Made by a program: the position numbers and the translations under genes
Notes under the pieces: generated by a model
The model's input: the letters and a program-made list of their open reading frames with translations, nothing else
What the model was told of the DNA's origin: nothing
Databases searched by the model: none
In this document: piece after piece, positions 1-7,433 of the stretch
Layout of the letters: every line of letters begins with the position of its first letter
How positions within the stretch are numbered: position 1 is the first letter of the stretch
Assembly: GCF_023715585.1 (NCBI RefSeq)
Contig: NZ_JAMBOK010000001.1
Location: 310,001 to 374,000 of the forward strand
Length of the DNA stretch: 64,000 nucleotides
Direction of reading: 5' to 3'
DNA from: Sporosarcina luteola
Lineage (GTDB): Bacteria > Bacillota > Bacilli > Bacillales_A > Planococcaceae

Positions 1-210
1 CATCAACTGAAACATGCATTTAATCAGCAGAACTTGCAAGTCGACCGCGTTGACATTGCGCAAACAATCCAAGAATCGCAAAAAAATGAGCGTGAACAAG
101 CTTTTAATGAACATTTCAAGCGTGAGCAACAGACGGATGATAACAAACAGAACCAATCACAGGAAGATGAACTTTCATTTGAAGAATATATGATTGAACT
201 GGAGGTGTAG
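1..210 (+). CDS. fliK: Flagellar hook-length control protein FliK, C-terminal end (partial)
   Basis: This is an open frame running in from the left edge and ending at TAG 208-210. It gives 69 residues, beginning HQLKHAFNQQNL and ending FEEYMIELEV. It is hydrophilic and rich in Gln, Glu and Asn, like the tail after the C-terminal FliK (Flg_hook) domain. The identification rests mainly on position: it is immediately upstream of flgD, with only 3 bases between its stop and the flgD start. FliK is the secreted ruler that switches the export gate from hook to filament substrates by contacting FlhB. The ruler and most of the switch domain lie outside the window. Confidence 0.75.
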   Translation, partial: HQLKHAFNQQNLQVDRVDIAQTIQESQKNEREQAFNEHFKREQQTDDNKQNQSQEDELSFEEYMIELEV

Positions 211-213
211 TGA

Positions 214-861
214 TTGATAGAAGGACAAAAATCGATAACAGAATCGATGTTTCTGATAAATAATCAGCGGGATCAACGAAAAACGGGATCGGGCACAATG
301 GGCAAGGATGCATTCATGAAAATCCTTATTGCACAGCTGCAAAACCAGGATCCTACAAACCCGATGAAAGATAACGAGTTCATTGCGCAAATGGCACAAT
401 TCTCATCTCTTGAACAAACGACGAACTTGACAAGTGCATTTGAGAAGTTCGCCGAGGCACAAAACCAATCCCAATTGATCCAATACAATCAATTCGTCGG
501 AAAGAACGTCCGTTGGCATGAGATATCAGACAAGAAGGACGAAGCAGGCAAACCGATCGTCAATGAAGGGACAGGCATCATCCAATCCGCAAAGTTCGTA
601 AATGGATCTGTCGTATTCTCGATGGCAGACGGGAAGGAATTAACACCAGGCAATATTTCCGAAGTGCTAGCAGGTTCGGGAAATACGAATAGTTTAGTAG
701 AGGCAAGTCTTTTAATTGGAAAAACAGTCGGTTATTTGGATGGTGAAGAGGAAAAATCAGGATTAGTCGTTTCTGTTTCCAATAAGGAAGGAAAGCTTCA
801 ATATATATTGGACGACGGTACCAGAATCAATGGCGATTCATTCACATCCATCAGTCAATAA
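214..861 (+). CDS. flgD: Flagellar hook capping/assembly protein FlgD
   Basis: The protein has 215 residues. The N-terminal third carries the conserved FlgD segment (GKDAFMKILIAQLQNQDPTN at about residues 29-48, then MKDNEFIAQMAQFSSLEQ), which is the secretion and capping region. The rest is a beta-rich part typical of the short Bacillus FlgD. FlgD caps the growing hook and is needed for polymerisation of FlgE outside the cell. The start is TTG at 214, chosen because GGAGGTG at about 201-207 overlaps the fliK stop at the right distance and no later start keeps the family N-terminus. It sits between fliK and the TIGR02530-type gene, the usual order in Bacilli. Confidence 0.93.
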   Translation: MIEGQKSITESMFLINNQRDQRKTGSGTMGKDAFMKILIAQLQNQDPTNPMKDNEFIAQMAQFSSLEQTTNLTSAFEKFAEAQNQSQLIQYNQFVGKNVRWHEISDKKDEAGKPIVNEGTGIIQSAKFVNGSVVFSMADGKELTPGNISEVLAGSGNTNSLVEASLLIGKTVGYLDGEEEKSGLVVSVSNKEGKLQYILDDGTRINGDSFTSISQ

Positions 862-879
862 TCAAAAAGGAGCGAGTGT

Positions 880-1260
880 ATGGACAAGTTGAACATCCAC
901 CACGTTCCATCGCAGCCACTCATACGCCATGGACAACCTTTGAAAACACCGCCACAGCCAAAACAGTCATTTATCGAACAGCTGAACAAAGCAATCCGGC
1001 CACAGGAATTGAAAATCAGCAAACACGCAAATGATAGGCTGAAGGAGCGAAACATTCAGATTACAGAAACTGAATGGGCGCACATCACAGACAAGGTGAA
1101 TGAAGCAAAAGTAAAGGGAATTAAAGAATCGCTTGTACTGATGGATCAAGCAGCACTGATCATCAGCGCAAAAAATTCCACAGTCATTACAGCGATGGAT
1201 CGCAAAGAAGCGAAAGACCAACTATTCACAAACATCGACGGCACAATCGTGCTCAGCTAA
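880..1260 (+). CDS. Flagellar operon protein of the TIGR02530 / PF12611 type
   Basis: This is a 126-residue soluble protein with no membrane segment. The first 45 residues are Pro/Gln-rich. The rest (ISKHANDRLKERNIQITETE onward) matches what I recall of the flagellar operon protein family found between flgD and flgE in many Bacilli and Clostridia, with a helix, an alternating strand pattern (SLVLMDQAALIISAKNSTVI) and a conserved MDRKEAKDQLFTNIDG end. Its molecular function is unknown. AAAAAGGAG upstream gives a good ribosome site for ATG 880. B. subtilis lacks this gene at this position as far as I recall, so it marks a non-subtilis type operon. Confidence 0.85.
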   Translation: MDKLNIHHVPSQPLIRHGQPLKTPPQPKQSFIEQLNKAIRPQELKISKHANDRLKERNIQITETEWAHITDKVNEAKVKGIKESLVLMDQAALIISAKNSTVITAMDRKEAKDQLFTNIDGTIVLS

Positions 1261-1347
1261 CACCGGCAGGACCTCAGACAGAGGATGCCGACGTACTGCC
1301 GACTGACAGAGGCAAGTACACTTACAATCCGAGAGGGGAAAAATTAA

Positions 1348-2160
1348 ATGTTACGATCAATGTACTCAGGAATCTCAGGCCTACGAAACTTCCAAACAAA
1401 ATTGGATGTCATCGGGAATAATATATCGAATGTAAATACTTATGGATTTAAGAAGGGCAGAACGATTTTCAAGGATTTGATTTCACAAACAGTTGCGGGT
1501 GCATCAGGCGCTACAGCAACTCGTGGAGGAGTAAACCCGAAGCAGGTAGGACTAGGATCGCAAATCGCTGCAATTGATACTATCCATACTGGCGGATCCA
1601 CACAATTCACAGGAAACACTCTGGACTTAGCGATTTCAGGAGATGGATTTTTCCAAGTAGCTGATGGCAATCCGACAACAGGTTTCAGTACAAGCCGTTT
1701 ATATACGAGAGCAGGTAATTTCTATTTAGATAACCAAGGGTTTTTAGTAAATAGTGACGGAAAATATTTAGTTTCGACATCAGGTAGACCATTAAAAATT
1801 CCTACAGATGCACAAAGCATGTCAATCGGACAAGATGGTTCTGTCAATTATGTAGCATCAAACGGAACATTAACTCCAGAAGGTCAAATTCAACTTGCCA
1901 AATTCCCTAACCCAGCAGGTCTTCAAAAAACGGGTGGTAATTACTTCCAACAAACAGCTAACTCAGGTGCAGCTTCAACGGGAACTGCAACAACTTCTGG
2001 TCTAGGTTCAATTGAATCCGGCTTCCTAGAAATGTCCAACGTTGACCTTGCCGAGGAGTTCACTGAAATGATCGTTGCACAACGTGGTTTCCAAGCAAAT
2101 ACACGTATTATCACAACATCAGATGAAATTCTTCAAGAACTTGTCAATTTGAAACGATAA
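1348..2160 (+). CDS. flgE: Flagellar hook protein FlgE
   Basis: The protein has 270 residues. It has the N-terminal rod/hook motif (MLRSMYSGISGLRNFQTKLD with GNNISNVNTYGFK) and the C-terminal helix (EMSNVDLAEEFTEMIVAQRGFQANTRIITT) shared by FlgE, FlgG and FlgF. The length matches the short B. subtilis hook protein, which was once called FlgG. The position after flgD supports hook rather than rod. The two terminal helices form the coiled D0 core and the centre forms the exposed domain. The ribosome site GAGAGGGG precedes ATG 1348. The central part (about 1650-1900) is visibly more A+T-rich than the neighbouring genes. Confidence 0.93.
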   Translation: MLRSMYSGISGLRNFQTKLDVIGNNISNVNTYGFKKGRTIFKDLISQTVAGASGATATRGGVNPKQVGLGSQIAAIDTIHTGGSTQFTGNTLDLAISGDGFFQVADGNPTTGFSTSRLYTRAGNFYLDNQGFLVNSDGKYLVSTSGRPLKIPTDAQSMSIGQDGSVNYVASNGTLTPEGQIQLAKFPNPAGLQKTGGNYFQQTANSGAASTGTATTSGLGSIESGFLEMSNVDLAEEFTEMIVAQRGFQANTRIITTSDEILQELVNLKR

Positions 2161-2210
2161 GTAGGTTTCACATACTATATTAATTTTTTTATATCTATTA
2201 AGTAGCAGTA

Positions 2211-2342
2211 GTTGGTTGTAGTGCAAGCACGAGACTCCTGCGGGAATAGCATGAGCCTTGAGACCCCGCAGGTAGCGAAGCGGACGAGGAGGCTCAAGCC
2301 ATGCCCGCGGAAAGCGAGTGCTGGAACGGAAAGCAACGGACT
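2211..2342 (+). repeat. Structured intergenic repeat, short copy (between flgE and swrD)
   Basis: This non-coding element of about 130 bases contains GACTCCTGCGGG, AGACCCCGCAGG, ATGCCCGCGGAAAGCGAGTG and GGAACGGAAAGCAACGG. CCTGCGGG at 2237-2244 is perfectly complementary to CCCGCAGG at 2265-2272. A second arm pair is CATGAGCC.TTGAG (from 2250) with CTCAAGCCATG (from 2293). The same end sequences recur in an enlarged copy at 41370-41613. I recall similar hairpin-forming repeats between genes of many Bacillaceae and Planococcaceae, with no proven function. Its presence splits flgE from swrD inside an otherwise tight operon. Confidence 0.75.
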
Positions 2343-2399
2343 AAGTAATAATTTATATTTTATTTACGCGTGAATAAACAACTTTATGCGTTTATAGCA

Positions 2400-2441
2400 A
2401 AGGAGGGTCGGGCCGGCCCAGTGCCCGGCCCCTTACATATG
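2400..2441 (+). promoter_or_regulatory. Ribosome binding site with a GC hairpin between Shine-Dalgarno and start codon (swrD)
   Basis: AAGGAGGG ends at 2407 but the ATG that begins the family sequence is at 2439, 31 bases later. Between them GGGCCGG 2410-2416 pairs perfectly with CCGGCCC 2425-2431 (7 GC pairs, 8-base loop). If the hairpin is excluded the spacing becomes 9 bases, which is ideal. GTG 2421 lies in the loop and is an alternative start at 13 bases from the Shine-Dalgarno. Confidence 0.6.
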
Positions 2442-2660
2442 ATCCAGGTAACTCGCCTCAATGGCAAAGCGTTCACACTGAACGCTTTATACATAGAAAC
2501 AATCGAATCATTTCCCGACACAACCATCACATTAACAACTGGCACCAAATACGTTGTCCTGGACCCGATCGACGAAGTCAATCGCCGCATCATTGAATTC
2601 TATCAATCGGTCCAATTACTATCGAATCCGCATATCCGGGGTGAAGAAGATGAAAAATAA
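2439..2660 (+). CDS. swrD: SwrD / FlbD-family swarming motility protein
   Basis: This is a small 73-residue protein beginning MIQVTRLNGKAFTLNALYIE. The MIxVTRLNG start and the pattern ending in a TGxKYVV strand are the FlbD/SwrD (YlzI) family signature. In B. subtilis SwrD raises flagellar motor torque and is needed for swarming; it lies between flgE and fliL, as here. It is probably cytoplasmic and associates with the stator or membrane. The chosen start is ATG 2439 because family members begin at this MIxVTRLNG; the frame is open further upstream to 2370. Its end overlaps fliL by 11 bases, implying translational coupling. Confidence 0.88.
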   Translation: MIQVTRLNGKAFTLNALYIETIESFPDTTITLTTGTKYVVLDPIDEVNRRIIEFYQSVQLLSNPHIRGEEDEK

Positions 2661-3075
2661 AGCATTAACAATCGCACTAATTATTGTAGTAACCTTGACG
2701 CTTGTCGGGATCATCGGCCTGATCCTCACCTTGCAGCTAAAAGGGGATTCCGCTCCTAAAGAGCCCACAATCGATGACATTATCGAAGCATCCGTAGACG
2801 TGCCTGAAATCATGACGAATTTATCAGGAAACGAATTTATCCGGATTTCATTAAAAATCCAAACAACTGATAAAAAAGCAGCTGCTGAACTGGCGAAACG
2901 TGACTTCCAAATCCAAAACATTGTCATACAGGAACTATCAGAGATGACATCAAAGGACTTTGAAGGAAAAGCAGGAAAGCAGGAATTCGAGGAATCCATC
3001 AAATCACAATTGAATCCACTCATGCAAAAGGGTGAGATCGAAAAAGTCTACATCGTTTCGTACATTATTCAATAA
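2650..3075 (+). CDS. fliL: Flagellar basal body-associated protein FliL
   Basis: The protein has 141 residues. One N-terminal membrane segment (about residues 5-27, ALTIALIIVVTLTLVGIIGL) is followed by a short acidic linker and an extracytoplasmic FliL/stomatin-like domain (FIRISLKIQTTDKKAAAELA ... VYIVSYIIQ). FliL sits next to the MotAB stators at the basal body and supports swarming torque. The start ATG 2650 is preceded by CCGGGGTG within the end of swrD; GTG 2641 is an alternative three codons earlier. The genes before and after (swrD, fliM) match the B. subtilis order. Confidence 0.92.
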   Translation: MKNKALTIALIIVVTLTLVGIIGLILTLQLKGDSAPKEPTIDDIIEASVDVPEIMTNLSGNEFIRISLKIQTTDKKAAAELAKRDFQIQNIVIQELSEMTSKDFEGKAGKQEFEESIKSQLNPLMQKGEIEKVYIVSYIIQ

Positions 3076-3113
3076 CAAACTGATGGACATATACTATGCC
3101 GGGAGGTGGCCTT

Positions 3114-4112
3114 ATGCCGGGAGATATTTTATCCCAAAATGAAATTGATGCCTTATTGTCGGCATTATCGACAGGTGAAATGTCGGCGGAAGAGATGAAG
3201 AAGGAAGACGAGACCCGGAAGGTGAAAGTATATGACTTCAAACGTGCTCTCCGCTTCTCAAAAGACCAGATACGCAGCTTGACGCGGATCCATGAAAACT
3301 TCGCAAGATTGTTGACGACTTATTTTTCCGCACAATTACGGACGTACATTCAAATAAATGTCGCTTCGGTCGATCAAATCCCATTTGAGGAATTCATCAG
3401 ATCCATTCCGAATATGACGTTACTCAATATTTTCGAAGTGCCGCCGCTTGAGGGGAATATCATTATGGAAGTCAATCCGAACGTCGCATATTCGATGCTT
3501 GACCGAATGATGGGCGGAGTGGGGGATGGCCCAGGAAAAGTGGATAATATGACCGAAATCGAAACTAAGATATTGACAAACCTATTTGAAAGGTCATTTG
3601 ATAACTTACGCGAGGCTTGGTCGGGGATCATCGAAATGGATCCGTTCCTATCAGAAATGGAAGTGAACCCACAATTCCTTCAAATGATTTCACCGAATGA
3701 AACAGTTGTCGTCATTTCGTTCAACATCGTCATCGGAGAATCCAGTGGAATGATCAACATATGCATACCGCACGTCGTCTTAGAGCCGATCGTGCCGAAT
3801 CTATCGGTCCGTTATTGGATGCAGACCAATAAGAAGGAACCGACACCCGAACAAAGCCTCAGATTGGAAAAGCGGTTGAAGCAAGCAAGTTTGCCACTGA
3901 CAACTGAGTTGGGGAAAGGTTCCATATCGGTCGAGGATTTCTTGTATCTTCAAGCTGGGGATGTCATTTCCCTTGATCGGAAAATTGAGGACCCATTGAT
4001 TGTCAAAGTGGGAGACATACCAAAATTTACAGCACAGCCTGGTCATCTTCGAAACAGGATGGCTGTACAAATAATAGATATATTGAACGGAGGGGATGAA
4101 GATGATGAGTGA
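3114..4112 (+). CDS. fliM: Flagellar motor switch protein FliM
   Basis: The protein has 332 residues, the same length as B. subtilis FliM. It begins with the CheY-P binding peptide MPGDILSQNEIDALLSAL, followed by the CheC-like middle domain with the GGVGDG element, and ends with the SpoA (surface presentation of antigens) domain that binds FliN/FliY. FliM forms the middle of the C-ring and receives CheY-P. ATG 3114 is preferred over ATG 3096 because GGGAGGTGG lies at 3101-3109, just before it, and the family N-terminus starts there. The 3' end overlaps fliY by 11 bases. Confidence 0.95.
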   Translation: MPGDILSQNEIDALLSALSTGEMSAEEMKKEDETRKVKVYDFKRALRFSKDQIRSLTRIHENFARLLTTYFSAQLRTYIQINVASVDQIPFEEFIRSIPNMTLLNIFEVPPLEGNIIMEVNPNVAYSMLDRMMGGVGDGPGKVDNMTEIETKILTNLFERSFDNLREAWSGIIEMDPFLSEMEVNPQFLQMISPNETVVVISFNIVIGESSGMINICIPHVVLEPIVPNLSVRYWMQTNKKEPTPEQSLRLEKRLKQASLPLTTELGKGSISVEDFLYLQAGDVISLDRKIEDPLIVKVGDIPKFTAQPGHLRNRMAVQIIDILNGGDEDDE

Positions 4113-5316
4113 TAATGTACTTTCACAGGAAGAAATCGAAGCGTTGCTGCGTGGAGAACCGATCCGGACGGAAGAAACAGGAACATCGTCCTCTGAACAT
4201 CAGAATCTTGATGACCAATTAAGTGAAATGGAAAAAGATGCATTAGGGGAAGTCGGGAATATTTCCTTCGGCAGTTCTGCAACAGCCCTCTCCTCATTGC
4301 TCGGACAGAAAGTGGAAATCACCACTCCTGCAATATCTGTTGTGGACCACAGTATGCTAGAAACAGAATTCGTTCATCCATATGTTGCAATCCAAGTTGA
4401 ATATACGGAAGGTTTAAATGGCACGAATCTTCTCGTCATTAAACAAAGTGATGCCGCAATCATCGCTGATTTAATGTTGGGCGGGGATGGAATGGCTCCA
4501 AATGAAGAATTAAACGAAATCCATCTTAGTGCCGTACAAGAAGCGATGAATCAAATGATGGGCTCGGCGGCTACGTCGATGTCCACTGTTTTCAATAAGA
4601 AAGTCGATATCTCTCCTCCATCTATAGACTTGATGAGTATGGAAAATGAGGAAAGCATCGATAAGATTCCGAAGGACGAAATGATGATTAAAGTTTCATT
4701 CGAATTGAAAGTCGGAAACTTAATCGATTCAAACATTATGCAATTGTTCCCGCTTCAATTCGGAAAAAACCTTGTTGCATCGCTTATGGGCATGGGAGCG
4801 GAGGAGGAAGCTGCTGTTACATTGGAAGCGCCGGCCAGACCGACATCCAATGAACAGAAACCGCGGCAGAATGAATTTCCGCAAGAGGACCAATTCGGAT
4901 TCAATTATGGGGAAAGTGCATCTCAGTCGATTTCCCCCCCTGCTTTTGAACAGCCGGTTCAGCAACGGATGCCACAAAGGCAGCAACAACCTCCTGTACA
5001 CGTACAGGAAGCCCGTTTCGCGAACTTTGAAGGTCCTTCTTTAAACCAAGCAGAGACGAACAACTTGAATATGTTGTTGGATATTCCTTTACAAGTGACT
5101 GTGGAACTTGGAAGAACGAAACGTTCGGTTAAAGAAATACTAGAAATGTCCAGCGGTTCCATCATAGAATTGGACAAGTTGGCGGGGGAACCGGTCGATA
5201 TTTTAGTAAATAACCGGCATATCGCTAAAGGCGAAGTCGTCGTCATCGATGAAAACTTCGGCGTGAGAATAACAGATATTTTGAGCCAGACAGAACGACT
5301 AAATAATTTAAGATAA
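4102..5316 (+). CDS. fliY: Flagellar motor switch phosphatase FliY (FliN-like)
   Basis: The protein has about 404 residues. The N-terminus (MMSDNVLSQEEIEALLRGE) resembles the CheY-P binding peptide of FliM. It is followed by two CheC-type phosphatase helices (EMEKDALGEVGNISFGSSAT and VQEAMNQMMGSAATSMSTVF), a Pro/Gln-rich linker of about 70 residues, and a C-terminal FliN/SpoA domain (LLDIPLQVTVELGRTKRSVK). It builds the lower C-ring and dephosphorylates CheY-P. The start is ambiguous among ATG 4096, 4102 and 4105; GGAGGGG just before 4096 favours 4102. It overlaps fliM. B. subtilis FliY is slightly shorter (378 residues); most of the difference is in the linker. Confidence 0.95.
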   Translation: MMSDNVLSQEEIEALLRGEPIRTEETGTSSSEHQNLDDQLSEMEKDALGEVGNISFGSSATALSSLLGQKVEITTPAISVVDHSMLETEFVHPYVAIQVEYTEGLNGTNLLVIKQSDAAIIADLMLGGDGMAPNEELNEIHLSAVQEAMNQMMGSAATSMSTVFNKKVDISPPSIDLMSMENEESIDKIPKDEMMIKVSFELKVGNLIDSNIMQLFPLQFGKNLVASLMGMGAEEEAAVTLEAPARPTSNEQKPRQNEFPQEDQFGFNYGESASQSISPPAFEQPVQQRMPQRQQQPPVHVQEARFANFEGPSLNQAETNNLNMLLDIPLQVTVELGRTKRSVKEILEMSSGSIIELDKLAGEPVDILVNNRHIAKGEVVVIDENFGVRITDILSQTERLNNLR

Positions 5317-5335
5317 GATCCGGGAGGTCAAGAGA

Positions 5336-5698
5336 ATGGGTAAACGTATTTTAATAGTGGATGATGCAGCTTTCATGCGCATGATGATTAAGGATATTTT
5401 GACAAAGAATAATTTTGAGGTGGTCGGTGAAGCTGCCGATGGTGCGCAAGCTGTTGAAAAGTATATGGAATTAAAACCGGATCTCGTAACGATGGATATT
5501 ACGATGCCTGAAATGGACGGTATTGCTGCTCTGAAAGCTATTAAAGAAAAGGACCCATCAGCAACAATTATTATGTGCTCGGCAATGGGACAGCAAGCGA
5601 TGGTCATCGATGCAATTCAAGCAGGGGCAAAGGACTTCATCGTGAAGCCGTTCCAAGCTGATCGTGTTGTTGAAGCGATCCAAAAAGCAATAGGTTGA
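5336..5698 (+). CDS. cheY: Chemotaxis response regulator CheY
   Basis: This is a 120-residue single receiver domain. The acidic pocket is at D9 D10, the phospho-acceptor is D54 in LVTMDITMPEMDG, S82 takes the Thr/Ser switch position in IIMCSAMGQQ, and the conserved lysine is K104 in FIVKPF. CheA phosphorylates CheY, and in Bacillus-type systems CheY-P binds FliM to promote counter-clockwise rotation. GGGAGGT lies 8 bases before ATG 5336. The gene sits directly after fliY, whose product removes the phosphate, as in B. subtilis. Confidence 0.96.
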   Translation: MGKRILIVDDAAFMRMMIKDILTKNNFEVVGEAADGAQAVEKYMELKPDLVTMDITMPEMDGIAALKAIKEKDPSATIIMCSAMGQQAMVIDAIQAGAKDFIVKPFQADRVVEAIQKAIG

Positions 5699-5701
5699 CC
5701 T

Positions 5702-6427
5702 ATGAATTTATCAGTTTTACAAAAGTTTTCATCAATTTTCCTGTTGGCAGTCGTCCTACTCAGCACTTTGCCTTTAGTTGCGCATGCAGAAGACAATCCG
5801 GCCAAATCTGTAGCTGATTGGTACGGTAAGGATAAAGAAAAGGAAAAGGAAAAGGAAAAGGAAAAGGACAGTGGGGAAAAGAGTACAAATGTAATTGAGG
5901 AAGACGAGCCAGCTGCCGACCGAACGCAAGAAGGGGCGGCAGCTGTCGGCTTATCTTGGTGGGATTATGTAAAAACACTTTTGGCGCTGCTCTTTGTAGC
6001 CGGCCTTCTTCTCGCCCTATTAAAGTTCATCAATCGGAAAAACCGTATGTTTGGCCAGCATCGATTAATGAAAAACGTCGGAGGGCTCTCGTTAGGACAG
6101 CAGAAATCCATTCAATTGGTCGTCATCGGAGAATCTTATTATCTCATAGGCGTAGGAGACGAAGTTAGGCTTCTGAAAGAGATTACAGACCCGCAAGAGA
6201 TTGCGGCACTGGAAAGTTATTTCGATGACGATGAACTTCCGTCATCGGCGGGCGTTGTGGATAAATTGCTGACGATGCTTCCGATTGGCAATGGGAAGTC
6301 ATCTGAAGATCGCGAGCAACCCGCCGATTTTAAAAAAATGTTCGCTTCCAGACTTGATGAATTGAAAGCGGAGAGGAAAAAGCATTTAAAACGATTGGCA
6401 GAAAAGGAGAGCAGAAAAGATGAATGA
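5702..6427 (+). CDS. fliZ: Flagellar export protein FliZ (FliO-type)
   Basis: The protein has 241 residues. A signal peptide-like start (residues about 8-28, ending HAEDN) is followed by a charged linker containing KEKEKEKEKEK, one membrane segment near residues 89-105 (TLLALLFVAGLLLALLKF) and a cytoplasmic FliO domain (GQHRLMKNVGGLSLGQQKS, IQLVVIGESYYLIGVGDEV). FliO-type proteins help assemble the FliP/Q/R gate; the Bacillus gene is called fliZ. The linker is coded by five exact GAAAAG hexamers (5837-5866). The start is 3 bases after the cheY stop and the end overlaps fliP by 8 bases. Confidence 0.9.
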   Translation: MNLSVLQKFSSIFLLAVVLLSTLPLVAHAEDNPAKSVADWYGKDKEKEKEKEKEKDSGEKSTNVIEEDEPAADRTQEGAAAVGLSWWDYVKTLLALLFVAGLLLALLKFINRKNRMFGQHRLMKNVGGLSLGQQKSIQLVVIGESYYLIGVGDEVRLLKEITDPQEIAALESYFDDDELPSSAGVVDKLLTMLPIGNGKSSEDREQPADFKKMFASRLDELKAERKKHLKRLAEKESRKDE

Positions 6428-7085
6428 TTTCGTCCAGTTTTTTTCGGACAGCAACCCGACAAATGTATCGACATCCATCAAAATGCTTCTCCTTCTAACA
6501 GTCTTATCACTAGCGCCGGCAATCCTCATCCTGATGACATCATTTGCGAGGATTGTCATTGTTTTATCTTTTGTTAGGACTGCGCTGGCAACACAGCAAA
6601 TGCCGCCAAACCAGGTTATTGTGGGGCTTGCACTGTTTTTGACCTTCTTTGTCATGGCGCCTACATTTCAACAGGTGAATGAAAGATCCCTTACACCTCT
6701 ATTTGCTGAAGAAATTACACTCGAGGAAGCATATGAACAGGCCAGTTTGCCATTTAAAGAGTTTATGAGCAAACACACACGGCAGAAAGATTTAGAGCTA
6801 TTTTTACGATACAACCAAGCGGAGCGACCGGAAACATTGGAAGACATTTCATTGACGATGTTAGTGCCGGCTTTCGCATTAAGTGAGATTAAGACCGCGT
6901 TCCAAATGGGCTTCATGATTTTCATCCCTTTTCTTGTCATTGACATGATTGTTGCAAGTATTCTCATGTCTATGGGGATGATGATGTTGCCGCCGGTTAT
7001 GATTTCTTTGCCATTTAAGATTCTCTTATTCGTCCTAGTCGATGGATGGTATCTTATCGTAAAGTCTTTATTGCAGAGTTTTTAG
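6420..7085 (+). CDS. fliP: Flagellar type III export gate protein FliP
   Basis: The protein has 221 residues, as in B. subtilis. It is a polytopic membrane protein with an N-terminal hydrophobic stretch after DSNPTNVSTSIKMLLLLTVL, the conserved ILMTSFARIVIVLSFVRTAL and QMPPNQVIVGLALFLTFFVM segments, a soluble middle part, and the C-terminal pair ending MMMLPPVMISLPFKILLFVL. Five FliP subunits with FliR and FliQ form the export gate helix under the basal body. ATG 6420 overlaps the fliZ end, so the two are probably translationally coupled. Confidence 0.96.
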   Translation: MNDFVQFFSDSNPTNVSTSIKMLLLLTVLSLAPAILILMTSFARIVIVLSFVRTALATQQMPPNQVIVGLALFLTFFVMAPTFQQVNERSLTPLFAEEITLEEAYEQASLPFKEFMSKHTRQKDLELFLRYNQAERPETLEDISLTMLVPAFALSEIKTAFQMGFMIFIPFLVIDMIVASILMSMGMMMLPPVMISLPFKILLFVLVDGWYLIVKSLLQSF

Positions 7086-7159
7086 CTAGTAAGTAACAAA
7101 CGCAACCTGTCATCTCCCTTTAGGAAATCGGCAATTTAACAGTTTAGGAGTGATAAGTA

Positions 7160-7429
7160 ATGACAGGCGAAGTAGTCATAGCGATAGCTGAACGGGCGGT
7201 TTGGGTCATTTTATTAACTTCGGGTCCGCTGTTGATTGTTGCGTTGGTTTCCGGTTTGGTCGTCAGTATTTTCCAGGCGACAACACAAATCCAGGAGCAG
7301 ACGTTGGCTTTTGTGCCGAAGATCATCGCCGTCCTTGTCGCGCTCATTTTTTTCGGTCCTTGGATGTTGGCCAGGGTGACGGCGTTCACGATCGACATTT
7401 TCGACAATCTAGTTCGGTATATAGGGTGA
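7160..7429 (+). CDS. fliQ: Flagellar type III export gate protein FliQ
   Basis: This 89-residue protein has two membrane helices (about residues 12-38 and 52-75) and the family segment FQATTQIQEQTLAFVPKIIA between them. It is an export gate component with FliP and FliR. GGAGTGATAAGTA precedes ATG 7160. A 74-base gap separates it from fliP, the widest gap in this part of the operon; I see no promoter or terminator in that gap. Confidence 0.95.
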   Translation: MTGEVVIAIAERAVWVILLTSGPLLIVALVSGLVVSIFQATTQIQEQTLAFVPKIIAVLVALIFFGPWMLARVTAFTIDIFDNLVRYIG

Positions 7430-7433
7430 TGGA

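Noticed and set aside
4043-4297. Antisense open frame over the fliM-fliY junction
   Set aside because: It is a shadow of well-supported genes on the + strand with no ribosome site.
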